A DNA stretch of 64,000 nucleotides, from NCBI RefSeq assembly GCF_038592985.1, contig NZ_CP151951.1:4641001-4705000 (forward strand), written 5' to 3'. Under the pieces are notes generated by a model, which searched no databases, had not been told where the DNA came from, and was given only the letters and a program-made list of their open reading frames with translations. The translations under genes were made by a program, and so were the position numbers. This document shows, piece after piece, positions 8,346 to 16,910 of this stretch (position 1 is its first letter; each line of letters opens with the position of its first letter). The stretch comes from Paenibacillus sp. FSL R10-2782 (GTDB lineage: Bacteria; Bacillota; Bacilli; Paenibacillales; Paenibacillaceae).

Positions 8346-8371
8346 GGGCAAACGGCTTAGGCCGTTTGCCC
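8346..8371 (+). terminator. Strong stem-loop between the CNNM gene and uppP
   Basis: Perfect 11-bp hairpin, GGGCAAACGGC / GCCGTTTGCCC with a TTAG loop. No T-run follows, and the uppP ribosome binding site begins about ten bases later. It may be a weak terminator, a pause or mRNA-stability element, or an attenuator. Confidence 0.5.
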
Positions 8372-8399
8372 TGCACGCGTGTAAGGAGGAACTAGTAAA

Positions 8400-9197
8400 G
8401 TGGATATTTTATCATCTATTATTATGGGTATTATTGAAGGGCTGACAGAGTTTTTGCCGGTCTCTTCGACGGGTCATATGATCCTGACGGCTGATCTTCT
8501 GGGGTTAAACACGGAGAATGATACGGTCAAAACGTTCGAGGTTATTGTGCAGTTGGGTGCTGTGCTGGCGGTTGTTGTATTGTACTGGCGCAGGTTCCTG
8601 AGCTTATTTGATTTCAGACGCAGAATCTCTAGCCAGCCGCGTCTGAACCTGCTACACATTATTTTGGCCATGATCCCTGCGGGTGTGATTGGCGTGCTGT
8701 TCCGTGATGTTATCAAGCAATACCTGTTTGGCCCTCAAACTGTTCTGTACAGTCTGGTCATCGGAGGCTTGCTCATGATCGCGGCTGAAAAATTCCATCC
8801 ACCCATTAAATCGCATACGGTGGATGACATTACGTATAAACAGGCTTTTACGATTGGCTTGTTCCAGGTCCTGGCTTTATGGCCCGGCTTCTCCCGTTCA
8901 GGCTCAACCATGTCCGGGGGCCTATTCGCCCGTGTAAGCCATACAGCAGCCGCTGAATTTACATTCTTGGTTTCTGTTCCAGTCATGCTGGGCGCATCGG
9001 GCATTGATATGATCAAAAGCATGGACCATCTGTCCATGAGCGATTTTCCGGTGTTCGCGGCAGGCTTTATCACTGCCTTTATCGTCGGAATGCTGGCGAT
9101 CAAAACGTTCCTAGGTCTGCTCAAACGCTTGAGCCTGACTTCATTCGCCATCTACCGCTTCGTACTGGCGGCTGTGTTCTTCTTCATTATTTTGTAA
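8400..9197 (+). CDS. uppP: Undecaprenyl-diphosphatase
   Basis: Integral membrane enzyme (BacA/UppP family) that dephosphorylates undecaprenyl pyrophosphate so the lipid carrier can be reused in cell-wall synthesis. It also gives bacitracin resistance. The 265 residues hold both active-site motifs: [17 protein letters not shown] at 10-26 (Glu13, Glu17, His26) and [13 protein letters not shown] at about 162-174. Around eight hydrophobic segments are visible. The start is GTG with an AAGGAGG site 10 bases upstream. A terminator follows. Confidence 0.95.
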   Translation: MDILSSIIMGIIEGLTEFLPVSSTGHMILTADLLGLNTENDTVKTFEVIVQLGAVLAVVVLYWRRFLSLFDFRRRISSQPRLNLLHIILAMIPAGVIGVLFRDVIKQYLFGPQTVLYSLVIGGLLMIAAEKFHPPIKSHTVDDITYKQAFTIGLFQVLALWPGFSRSGSTMSGGLFARVSHTAAAEFTFLVSVPVMLGASGIDMIKSMDHLSMSDFPVFAAGFITAFIVGMLAIKTFLGLLKRLSLTSFAIYRFVLAAVFFFIIL

Positions 9198-9260
9198 GCT
9201 GTTGTTTGTTGCCGCAAAGCCTTCATGCTTTTCAGCAATAACAGCTCGTTTCGTATGACA

Positions 9261-9311
9261 AAAAAGGGTTATCCCATGGCTGACAAATCAAGCCATGGGA
9301 TAACCCTTTTT
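9261..9311. terminator. Bidirectional terminator between uppP and the thioredoxin-like gene
   Basis: Two perfect 21-base arms (9261-9281 and 9291-9311) around a nine-base loop, with A-run and T-run ends that let it work for both convergent genes. Confidence 0.92.
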
Positions 9312-9336
9312 CTATTTCAGCATTTTGCATCATTCA

Positions 9337-9663
9337 TTATTGCTTTGATTCCAACGTGGTCAGGTATTCGGAAATTTGTGCTGGCGTCTTGGCATATTTG
9401 CTGTGCAAATGAGCAATTTTTTCGCCGTTACGGAAAACAAGCAGGCTCGGGATTCCACGCACCTGATTTTCCTCGGCAATCGGCTGGAATTTCTCAGCAT
9501 CAAGTGCAAAGAAGCGCTTATCTGCATTTTCCTCGATAATGCCACCCATAAATTTATCCAGTGTCTTGCAATCCGGACACCAGGTTGTATCAAATTTTAC
9601 GACCGTCAAGCCGTCACCGTTAATCAAATCCTGATACTGCTGCTGTGATTCGATGCGTTCCAT
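9337..9663 (-). CDS. Thioredoxin-like protein (WCPDC)
   Basis: 108-residue cytoplasmic thioredoxin-fold protein. The redox motif is WCPDC (Cys29, Cys32) instead of the usual WCGPC. RGIPSLLVFRNGEK carries the cis-Pro loop. The WCPDC variant and length resemble the YtpP/YusE-type proteins of Bacillus. Likely a disulfide reductase whose substrate is unknown. AGGAGG precedes the ATG. The upstream region has a perfect palindrome, CCATATT-CA-AATATGG, at 9700-9715 that could be an operator. Confidence 0.88.
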   Translation of the reverse strand: MERIESQQQYQDLINGDGLTVVKFDTTWCPDCKTLDKFMGGIIEENADKRFFALDAEKFQPIAEENQVRGIPSLLVFRNGEKIAHLHSKYAKTPAQISEYLTTLESKQ

Positions 9664-9699
9664 TTGTTGGTTCCTCCTAAAGTATATTTATGAACGTCT

Positions 9700-9715
9700 C
9701 CATATTCAAATATGG
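9700..9715. promoter_or_regulatory. Palindrome upstream of the thioredoxin-like gene
   Basis: Perfect 7-base arms CCATATT and AATATGG with a two-base spacer, about 36 bases upstream of the start codon. Position fits an operator or 5'UTR element; the regulator is unknown. Confidence 0.4.
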
Positions 9716-9870
9716 ATTATAAACCTGAGCTTATTCTTATATTGTAATGATTCTTTCATATATTGCAACTATGGCAAGTACACGTTCAAAAGTATGAACC
9801 AATTTATCGGTTGGCAAATCGCATTTCCGACCGTGTGACAAAGATTCCCTCTGTCCTGCCTGTACTTGTA

Positions 9871-10782
9871 TCAGCGGTATTGCGCATCATAGCGGTTAGC
9901 CCGGCTAATCTGCTGTAGCGCCTCCCGCTCCTGTTGGGTTAATGGCGGGAGACTTGCTGCTGCGATATTATGCTCCAATTGTCCCAATGAGCTTGCACCC
10001 GGGATGACAGCCGCGACAGCCGAATGAGACAGGCTATAACGGATCGCCGTCTGCCCCATGCTGCGCTCTGCCCCCGTGAACGTCTTTAATTGCTTGCGTA
10101 CGTCCAGCAGCTCCGCCTCTTCGTAGTCCAGATATCCCTTGGCTGCCTTACCCTCTCCTTCGGCGGTCAATACGCCGCTGGCGACAGGCCCGCGTGCAAT
10201 GACACTGATTCCTCGCTCCTGAAGCAAGGATAGTACCTCTTCCTCTGCCCGACGGTCCAGCAAGCTATATTGATTCATGACGCTGACGATATTGGAACGC
10301 TCGACATATTCACGGATGACGTGAGGACGAATCGAGGAAATGCCATAATAACGGATGACCCCCTCCCTTTTGAGCTGTTCAAAAGCCTCAATCGTTTCGT
10401 CGATGGGATCATCAATCGTCCCTCCGTGAAGCTGATACAGGTCGATATAGTCCGTCCCCAGGCGGCGCAGGCTTTCTTTGACCGCAGACAGGATATATTC
10501 TTTGGACGGGTCCCACCCCCAGCCCTCCTGGCCCGGCATACGCCGATTACCGACCTTGGTCGCCAAAACAACGTCTTGTCGCCGTCCACGGATCGCTGCA
10601 CCCACGATTTCCTCATTACGTCCGTGATGGTACAAATCCGCTGTATCCAGCAGGTTCACGCCCCGATCCAGCGCTTCATGGATCAGGTAGACACCTTGCT
10701 GTTCCTCCGTACCGACCGACATACAACCCAGGCCAATCTCTCCTACCAGCAAATCCGAAGATCCCAGACGATTTTTCTTCAT
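9871..10782 (-). CDS. Aldo/keto reductase
   Basis: 303-residue NADPH-dependent oxidoreductase of the AKR TIM-barrel family. The catalytic tetrad is visible: Asp46 (LLDTADLYHHG), Tyr51, Lys76 (ATKVGNR) and His119 (DLYQLHGG). The opening LGSSDLLVGEIGLGCMSVG and C-terminal IPGASSLGQLEHN are family hallmarks. It resembles YccK/YhdN-type general stress AKRs of Bacillus. Monocistronic, with a GAGGGAA site upstream. The substrate cannot be deduced. Confidence 0.92.
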   Translation of the reverse strand: MKKNRLGSSDLLVGEIGLGCMSVGTEEQQGVYLIHEALDRGVNLLDTADLYHHGRNEEIVGAAIRGRRQDVVLATKVGNRRMPGQEGWGWDPSKEYILSAVKESLRRLGTDYIDLYQLHGGTIDDPIDETIEAFEQLKREGVIRYYGISSIRPHVIREYVERSNIVSVMNQYSLLDRRAEEEVLSLLQERGISVIARGPVASGVLTAEGEGKAAKGYLDYEEAELLDVRKQLKTFTGAERSMGQTAIRYSLSHSAVAAVIPGASSLGQLEHNIAAASLPPLTQQEREALQQISRANRYDAQYR

Positions 10783-10844
10783 ATATGGGTTCCCTCACTT
10801 TCAATAACGTGTAACATCAAATTTTGAGTATTACTCTATTATAC

Positions 10845-10903
10845 GCAAAAAATAACCCCAAAGGGCATAGAGACTCCACGATCTCCAATCCTTTGGGGTT
10901 ATT
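10845..10903 (-). terminator. Intrinsic terminator of the siderophore ABC operon
   Basis: Arms AATAACCCCAAAGG (10851-10864) and CCTTTGGGGTTATT (10890-10903) pair perfectly. On the minus strand they are followed by a T-run. Confidence 0.88.
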
Positions 10904-10993
10904 GCACAAAGTCCATATTCCAATCGTGCTATCGGAACAAACACTTGATGACCTTTCACCGTATGCAACTCTACATCGTGTACATGTTATCCA

Positions 10994-11977
10994 TTACAAC
11001 GCGGCGTCAATTTCCTTGATCATTTCCGATACGGATTCCAGACCATTACCTGACAGATACCAGTAGTTCGGGTCAAGATACACAATATGGCCGTTTTTAA
11101 ATGCATTGGTTTTCTTCACCAGTTCATTCTCAATCGTTTGTTTGCCTGTGACCTGTTCCTTGCCTTCCTTTACCACAACAGCCCCACGGTCAACGACAAA
11201 GATGTAATCCGGATTTTTTTGCTGTACATATTCAAATGAAACCTTTTGTCCATGGGTGGATACTTTAATGTCAGGATCTACAGGAGTGACGCCCAGAGCG
11301 TCATGAATGATACCAAAGCGGGATTGCTCGCCATATGCGCTCAAGCTACCTTCATTCGTCAGTACAATCAGTCCTTTGGCTTTGCTCGCTACAGCCTTGT
11401 CATGTACGGCCTTGATGGAGCTATCAATCGTAGCCAATTCCTGTTTGGCAGCATCCTCTTTATCAAAAATTTGACCCAGTGTTTCAACGTTTTTCTTAAA
11501 GGAATTCACAAAATCCTTGGTGTCTACAGCCAACGAAATGGTCGGTGCAATTTTGCTCAATTCTTTGTACGCATCTGCCTGTCTGCCACCAATGATGATC
11601 AATCCAGGAGAAAGATCGCTGATTTTCTCGTAATCTGGTTCAAACAGCGTACCTGCACTTGCATATTTGGAATCTTTATATTTGCTCAAATATGTAGGAA
11701 GATCCTGCTGTGCTACTGCGGCAACATCCACACCCAGTTTATCCAATGTGTCCAATGCACCAAAATCAAACACAACAACATTTTTCGGATTAACCTTCAC
11801 TTGAACCGGATTTTCATCCAGTGCATGCTTGACTTCAATGGTTTTGGGCTCGGTTGTTGCGGCAGATGATGAATCGTTTCCAGTTGCTTCCTGAGTGGCT
11901 GGAGCCGCTTTGCCACAGGCTGACACGATCAATACCAGCGCCAGTATTAGCGTTAAAAACATCATATTTTTCTTCAT
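10994..11977 (-). CDS. yclQ: Siderophore ABC transporter, substrate-binding lipoprotein
   Basis: 327-residue lipoprotein. The signal peptide MKKNMMFLTLILALVLIVSAC ends in a lipobox with Cys21, followed by a Ser/Thr/Ala linker and a class III (FepB/FhuD/BtuF-like) periplasmic-binding fold. GLIIIGGRQADAYKELSKIAPTISLAVD is typical. Last gene of a permease-permease-ATPase-binding protein operon in the order of B. subtilis yclNOPQ, whose YclQ binds petrobactin and related catecholates. The exact ligand here is inference. A Fur box precedes the operon, so it should be induced by iron limitation. Confidence 0.88.
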   Translation of the reverse strand: MKKNMMFLTLILALVLIVSACGKAAPATQEATGNDSSSAATTEPKTIEVKHALDENPVQVKVNPKNVVVFDFGALDTLDKLGVDVAAVAQQDLPTYLSKYKDSKYASAGTLFEPDYEKISDLSPGLIIIGGRQADAYKELSKIAPTISLAVDTKDFVNSFKKNVETLGQIFDKEDAAKQELATIDSSIKAVHDKAVASKAKGLIVLTNEGSLSAYGEQSRFGIIHDALGVTPVDPDIKVSTHGQKVSFEYVQQKNPDYIFVVDRGAVVVKEGKEQVTGKQTIENELVKKTNAFKNGHIVYLDPNYWYLSGNGLESVSEMIKEIDAAL

Positions 11978-11989
11978 TTTACATTCCCC

Positions 11990-12748
11990 CTATGTGAAAT
12001 AAACGCAAATTTTATGATCACCGATCTGTTGGATCGGAATATTCATATCGTACAAATCCTTTAATACCTGACTATCAATCATTTCGTCAGCAGTTCCCTG
12101 CTTTAACAGCCTGCCGTCCTTCATCCCCACGATATAGTCCGAATAGCAGGAAGCAAAGTTAATGTCGTGAAGCACCACCAGAATCGTTTTGCCGAGATCA
12201 TCCACCAAACCGCGCAGCGTCTTCATAATCTGAACCGAATGTTTCATATCCAGATTGTTCAGCGGCTCGTCCAACAGTATGTATTCCGTGTCCTGAGCCA
12301 AAATCATCGCAATAAAAGCCCGCTGTCGCTGTCCACCGCTCAGCAAATCAATATGCTTGTCCTTCATATCCTCCAGCCCCATGTAGGCCATGGACTGCTC
12401 GACCATTTGGCGATCCTTGCTGTTCAATCTGCCCTGGGAATACGGAAAACGGCCGAAGCTGACCAGTTCCTTCACGGTTAAGCGGATGTTGACATCATTC
12501 GTCTGTTTTAAAATGGATATCTTCCGGGCCAGCTCCTCACTTTTCGTCAGACTCACGGATTGCCCATCAATAAGGATTTCTCCCTCATCACTGTCTGTCA
12601 GACGACTGATCATCGACAACAATGTGCTTTTTCCCGCGCCGTTGGGTCCAATAAAGGAAGTAATGGTGCCTTTCGGTACGGTGACGGATACCTGATCCAC
12701 CACATTTTTATGCCCGTAGCGTTTGGATACGTTTATGACTTCTACCAT
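11990..12748 (-). CDS. yclP: Siderophore ABC transporter, ATP-binding protein
   Basis: 252-residue FepC-type ATPase on the cytoplasmic face of the importer. Walker A FIGPNGAGKST (about 32-42), signature LLSGGQRQRAFIA (about 135-147), Walker B YILLDEPLNNLD and the switch His in VVLHDINFAS are all present. The start overlaps the upstream permease stop by seven bases. Supplies energy for Fe-siderophore uptake through the two permeases. Confidence 0.93.
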   Translation of the reverse strand: MVEVINVSKRYGHKNVVDQVSVTVPKGTITSFIGPNGAGKSTLLSMISRLTDSDEGEILIDGQSVSLTKSEELARKISILKQTNDVNIRLTVKELVSFGRFPYSQGRLNSKDRQMVEQSMAYMGLEDMKDKHIDLLSGGQRQRAFIAMILAQDTEYILLDEPLNNLDMKHSVQIMKTLRGLVDDLGKTILVVLHDINFASCYSDYIVGMKDGRLLKQGTADEMIDSQVLKDLYDMNIPIQQIGDHKICVYFT

Positions 12749-13692
12749 GATTTATTCTCCCGCAGCAAAAGGTACAGGAAGTACACCCCCCCGATAAAGT
12801 TAATAATGACGCTGACCGTTGTCGATAAGTCAAATACTCGCTCTGCCAGCAGTTGGCAGCCTGCCAGGGCAATGACACTGACACAGATAGAAGCCGGAAT
12901 AAGATAACGATGCTGATAGGTTTTCATCACCTGATAGGCCACATTTGCCACAATCAACCCGAGAAAAGTAATCGGCCCGACGAGCGCCGTGGAAATGGAG
13001 ATGAGAATCGCCACGATCACCAGCAACCTTTTGATAATAAAACCGTAAGGGAGTCCTAAATTAATGGCATGTTCCCGTCCGAGCGACAGCACATCCAGAT
13101 ACTTGATGAACCTCCACGCATAAGCGAATACGAGCACTAGAATCACGACGGACAGCCACAGCAGCTCGGTGTTCACATTGCTAAAGCTGGCAAAACTTTT
13201 GTCCTGAATTTTGGCATATTCGTTCGGATCAATCAGCACTTCCATAAAGGTAGATAAACTGTTGAACAGCGTGCCGAACACCAGACCGACCAGCAGAAGA
13301 ACATAAATCCCGCGTCCGTCCTTACGAAAAATTAATTTGTACAATAAACCCGCGAACAGCACCATCAGTCCCACAGATAATAAGAAATTCAGCTCTCTGC
13401 TGGTCGAAATGAACGGTACGGAGCCAAATGCAAACACAATGGTTGTCTGAATCAGCATATACAGTGAATCCAGTCCGATAATGCCCGGGGTCAAAATCCG
13501 GTTGTTCGTAATCGTCTGGAAAATAACCGTTGCAAAAGCAATCGAGCCACCTGTCAGGATGAAGGCTGCGATCTTTTTCAATCTTCGTGGCAACGCGTAG
13601 TGCCAGGTATGCGGAAGATCTATAAACACGAAAGCAGCAATCAACAGAAGCGCGGCAGCGGCTAATATGCCAATTTTAAATTTAGGATTCAT
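12742..13692 (-). CDS. yclO: Siderophore ABC transporter permease (second)
   Basis: 316-residue FecCD-family permease with about nine to ten transmembrane segments. GGSIAFATVIFQTITNNRILTPGIIGLDSLY and GPITFLGLIVANVAYQ are FecCD hallmarks. It overlaps both neighbours (11 bases with the upstream permease, seven with the ATPase), so the four genes are translated as a tight operon. Forms a heterodimeric channel with the other permease. Confidence 0.92.
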   Translation of the reverse strand: MNPKFKIGILAAAALLLIAAFVFIDLPHTWHYALPRRLKKIAAFILTGGSIAFATVIFQTITNNRILTPGIIGLDSLYMLIQTTIVFAFGSVPFISTSRELNFLLSVGLMVLFAGLLYKLIFRKDGRGIYVLLLVGLVFGTLFNSLSTFMEVLIDPNEYAKIQDKSFASFSNVNTELLWLSVVILVLVFAYAWRFIKYLDVLSLGREHAINLGLPYGFIIKRLLVIVAILISISTALVGPITFLGLIVANVAYQVMKTYQHRYLIPASICVSVIALAGCQLLAERVFDLSTTVSVIINFIGGVYFLYLLLRENKSW

Positions 13693-14635
13693 AGGCCCTT
13701 CTCCTCAACAGCAAATACAAGAACAACGCGCTCCCGATCACACCAACCGTAAGCCCTACAGATATTTCATACGGATAAATGATGACCCGTCCCAAAATAT
13801 CGCAAAACAGCACAAAGACGGCGCCCAAGGTCGCGGTGTGGGCCAAACTTTTTTTTAGATTATCGCCCATATACATGCTAACCAGATTCGGTACAACCAG
13901 CCCCAGGAAAGGGATCGTTCCCACGGTCAATATGACTACGGAGGAAACCAAAGCCACGATCACCAGACCGACATTGACGGTGCGCTTGTAATGTACGCCC
14001 AAATTTGCCGCAAAATCCTCGCCCATGCCTGCAATTGTGAAACGATTCGCATATATGTATGCCAATGCAACCAAAGGAACACTAAGATACAGCATCTCAT
14101 AGCGACCACTCATCACCAGTGAAAAATCACCCTGCATCCAACTGGAAATGCTCTGGATCAGATTGTATTTATAGGCGAAAAAGGTTGTCACCGAATTCAA
14201 AATGCCCCCGAACATCAAACCGACCAGCGGGATAAATACCGGGTCCTTGAACCGGATTTTGTCCAGTATTTTCATGAAAATTAGTGTCCCCGCCAGAGCA
14301 AACCCGAAAGCGGTCAGCATCTTCGTCCAAAATCCAGCCGCTCCAAACACCATAATGGCCATCAGCACACCTAATCGTGCCGCGTCCATCGTCCCTGCGG
14401 TGGTGGGCGATACAAATCGGTTCCGGGTAAGCTGCTGCATAATAAGCCCACAGATACTCATACTCGCTCCTGCGATGATGATGCTGATCAAACGGGGGAG
14501 TCTGCTAATCAGGAGTACCTGCGCCTGATCGTCGGTTAAGTGGAACAAATCAAGTGGAGTTACATCATGAACACCGATAAAAACCGAGGCGAAGGCCAGT
14601 ACCAGAAAAGCCAGTATTAAATAACGCAATTTCAT
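13682..14635 (-). CDS. yclN: Siderophore ABC transporter permease (first)
   Basis: 317-residue FecCD-family permease. An N-terminal helix is followed by RLPRLISIIIAGASMSICGLIMQQLTRNRFVSPTTAGTMDAARLG, the conserved FecCD entry. GTIPFLGLVVPNLVSM and a C-terminal helix before LRRRA complete the pattern. First gene of the operon, beginning about 65 bases downstream of a near-consensus Fur box. The ribosome binding site is weak. Confidence 0.92.
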   Translation of the reverse strand: MKLRYLILAFLVLAFASVFIGVHDVTPLDLFHLTDDQAQVLLISRLPRLISIIIAGASMSICGLIMQQLTRNRFVSPTTAGTMDAARLGVLMAIMVFGAAGFWTKMLTAFGFALAGTLIFMKILDKIRFKDPVFIPLVGLMFGGILNSVTTFFAYKYNLIQSISSWMQGDFSLVMSGRYEMLYLSVPLVALAYIYANRFTIAGMGEDFAANLGVHYKRTVNVGLVIVALVSSVVILTVGTIPFLGLVVPNLVSMYMGDNLKKSLAHTATLGAVFVLFCDILGRVIIYPYEISVGLTVGVIGSALFLYLLLRRRAYES

Positions 14636-14699
14636 GTTCTAACCAAGGGAGCCTGTTCTCCAACAACCTGTACCAAGCTTCGGCCCTGTCCTCCCATCC

Positions 14700-14718
14700 A
14701 ATAATGATAATCATTATC
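14700..14718 (-). promoter_or_regulatory. Fur box
   Basis: The 19 bases AATAATGATAATCATTATC match the classical Fur consensus GATAATGATAATCATTATC at 18 positions. It lies just upstream of the yclN-like gene, so iron-dependent repression of the siderophore operon is expected. Confidence 0.9.
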
Positions 14719-15204
14719 AAAAATTAACTAGCATAAATTATATCAGTCAAATCGTATCTGTCAATTTTTTTGAAAGGAGTAAAATTAAAAATAAGGAATT
14801 TTTGGGCCACAAACTTTTTTTATTAGAAATAAGTGCTGTTTAATCTTTATAATGCAGATGTTGCTATGTAAATGAAAAAGAAGAAGTATCTCTGCCTCTT
14901 CTTTTCGTGGTTAATTGTTAATTTTTGAGTTTTTCAGAATAAACTTTATGTTACCCACTACCACCATGCGGAAAGATATGGACTACAAATATTAGAGTCG
15001 ATGCCATCATTTTATTATTTCAGTGATGCCTTCGCTCTTTTATGAAGAGTTTCCGAACAGTCCAGATAAACAATGAGCAAATCAGAGCAATATCCTGTAA
15101 ACTGGAAGTAGAATATTCCTATGACCCCCTTTAACATTTTACTGTGCGCTGCTTTCGAAACCCCAGCCCGGTGGCACGATTTTCAAAAAAATAGGAGGAA
15201 AACG
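14719..15204. other. Long intergenic stretch before the two-component genes
   Basis: AT-rich DNA with no supported gene. It holds one stem-loop, AAAAGAAGA (14876-14884) with TCTTCTTTT (14897-14905), which looks like a terminator with no obvious gene feeding it. The promoter of the response-regulator gene must lie in the last part, but I see no clear -35/-10 pair. Confidence 0.5.
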
Positions 15205-15882
15205 ATGAATCACATATTAATCGTTGAGGATGATATAGCTTTAAGTAATGGTATTGTTCTGGCTCTTAAAGAACCTAACAACGTATTTGTGCAAACATAT
15301 AATCTTGCTACTGCAAAGGAACAATTGGCAAGTGCTACTTTTGACCTAATGATTCTTGATCTAAATTTGCCAGATGGAAACGGACTAGACTTTTTAACTG
15401 ATATTTGGAGAACAACAACTTTACCAATCATCATTCTGACTGCACATGATATGGAAACGGATATTGTAACAGGTCTCGAGTTGGGTGCCGACGACTATAT
15501 CACCAAACCTTTCAGTCTGATGGTATTAAGAGCTAGAGTGGGCGTTCAGTTAAAGAAAATCAAGCGTGATCTTGCAGAATCCTTTCAAATAGATGCCTTT
15601 TCCTTTTCCTTTGAAAAGATGGAATTTGTGAAAAATGGTACACCTGTGGAGCTAAGTAAAACCGAGCAGAAATTACTCCGCCTCTTAATTGTTAATCGAG
15701 GGAATACCGTTACCCGCGATCATTTGGTAGACAGCATCTGGACAGACGGTGCTGAGTATGTAAGCGAAAATGCCTTGTCAGTCACCATAAAAAGGCTACG
15801 TGACAAGCTAGAGGATATCCCCTCCTCACCCCAGTACATTAAGACCGTGTATGGGATTGGTTACACATGGGCGGTGAAATGA
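15205..15882 (+). CDS. OmpR/PhoB-family response regulator
   Basis: 225-residue DNA-binding response regulator. Receiver domain 1-115 with acidic pocket Asp9/Asp10, phosphoacceptor Asp52 (LMILDLNLPDG), Thr79 and Lys101 (ITKPF). The C-terminal winged helix (about 130-222) contains ELSKTEQKLLRLLIVNRGNTVTRDHLVDSIW. An AGGAGG site (15193-15198) six bases before the ATG at 15205 fixes the start, although the frame is open further upstream. Directly followed by its kinase and then by ABC transporter genes, a layout like BceRS-AB-type sensing/efflux modules. Confidence 0.93.
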   Translation: MNHILIVEDDIALSNGIVLALKEPNNVFVQTYNLATAKEQLASATFDLMILDLNLPDGNGLDFLTDIWRTTTLPIIILTAHDMETDIVTGLELGADDYITKPFSLMVLRARVGVQLKKIKRDLAESFQIDAFSFSFEKMEFVKNGTPVELSKTEQKLLRLLIVNRGNTVTRDHLVDSIWTDGAEYVSENALSVTIKRLRDKLEDIPSSPQYIKTVYGIGYTWAVK

Positions 15883-16800
15883 TTGACTACCCTGAATTAT
15901 GTATGTTTTGGAATTGCTATGACTGCTCTTGTCGTTGCTGGGGTTGTCATTCTTCTATATCGTAGAAACGTACATAAAACAATAAAAACTATTGATCATA
16001 TGATTGAAGCTGCTATTAGTGGCGAGTTTTCGGAACGTGTTTTTGACGAATCTGCTTTATCAGCAGTAGAGGCTAAACTTGCGCAATTCCTTTCTATTTG
16101 CTCTGTTTCCTCGAAGAATTTGTTAGCAGAAAAAAATAAAATAAACGAGCTCATTTCTGACATCTCACATCAAACGAAAACACCTGTTGCTAATATCCTC
16201 CTATACTCACAACTGCTTAGTGAACATGATTTGCCGGAAGATAGCTCCTCTTGTTTAAAAGCTCTGTGTATACAAGCTGAAAAACTGAATTTCCTTATCC
16301 ATGCGTTGGTGAAAATATCCCGGCTCGAAACGGGAATTATTAAGGTATCACCAAGGCAGGAGCCTGTTCAAAAGCTGTTGGATGTTGCATTAGAGCAAAT
16401 TATGCCGAATTCAGAAGCTAAAGAGATCACGATTGCTATGAAGGGTACAGCAATTCAGGCTTCCTTTGATTTAAAATGGACGGTTGAGGCAATCTATAAT
16501 ATTTTGGACAATGCCGTCAAATATACAGAGACTGGCGGGAGCATTGTCATAAAAGTGATTGCGTATGACTTATTTTGCCGCATTGATATTACCGATAGTG
16601 GAATAGGGATTGCAGAAGAGGAACACAGTAAGATTTTTAAGCGTTTCTATCGCTCACAAACTGTGAACTCAAAGGAGGGGGTTGGTATTGGCCTGTTTTT
16701 GTCGAGAGAAATCATTGCGGCTGAAGGAGGATATATCAAGCTACAATCGAGTCCAGGTAACGGGTCCACCTTCTCCATTTTTCTCCCTATAGACAAATAA
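15883..16800 (+). CDS. Sensor histidine kinase
   Basis: 305 residues. One hydrophobic N-terminal helix (about 7-26) and almost no extracellular part. Then a HisKA domain with His96 in ISDISHQTKTPVANILLY, followed by HATPase_c: N box NILDNAVKYTETGG, G1 DSGIGI, and G2 GVGIGLFLSREI. The start is a TTG immediately after the regulator's TGA, implying coupling. With no sensory domain it probably senses through the membrane or through the associated transporter, as intramembrane-sensing kinases do (inference). Confidence 0.9.
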   Translation: MTTLNYVCFGIAMTALVVAGVVILLYRRNVHKTIKTIDHMIEAAISGEFSERVFDESALSAVEAKLAQFLSICSVSSKNLLAEKNKINELISDISHQTKTPVANILLYSQLLSEHDLPEDSSSCLKALCIQAEKLNFLIHALVKISRLETGIIKVSPRQEPVQKLLDVALEQIMPNSEAKEITIAMKGTAIQASFDLKWTVEAIYNILDNAVKYTETGGSIVIKVIAYDLFCRIDITDSGIGIAEEEHSKIFKRFYRSQTVNSKEGVGIGLFLSREIIAAEGGYIKLQSSPGNGSTFSIFLPIDK

Positions 16801-16824
16801 TTCTTTCAATATTGTTAGATTTTA

Positions 16825-16844
16825 GAAAGATTGTGGAAAGATTG
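16825..16844 (+). promoter_or_regulatory. Direct repeat, candidate response-regulator site
   Basis: GAAAGATTG occurs at 16825-16833 and again at 16836-16844, exactly 11 bases apart. One-turn direct repeats are the usual binding mode of OmpR-family regulators. The site lies upstream of the ABC ATPase gene. Confidence 0.45.
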
Positions 16845-16853
16845 ATGTGGTAC

Positions 16854-16894
16854 AGTCTGTATTGCGGTTGGCTGCAATACAGACTATTTTCTTT
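16854..16894 (+). terminator. Terminator-like hairpin between kinase and ABC genes
   Basis: Perfect 12-bp arms, AGTCTGTATTGC (16854-16865) and GCAATACAGACT (16874-16885), followed by ATTTTCTTT. It sits between the kinase stop and the ATPase ribosome binding site, so it either separates two transcription units or attenuates read-through. Confidence 0.7.
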
Positions 16895-16910
16895 ATGGAG
16901 GAGAAATTTA

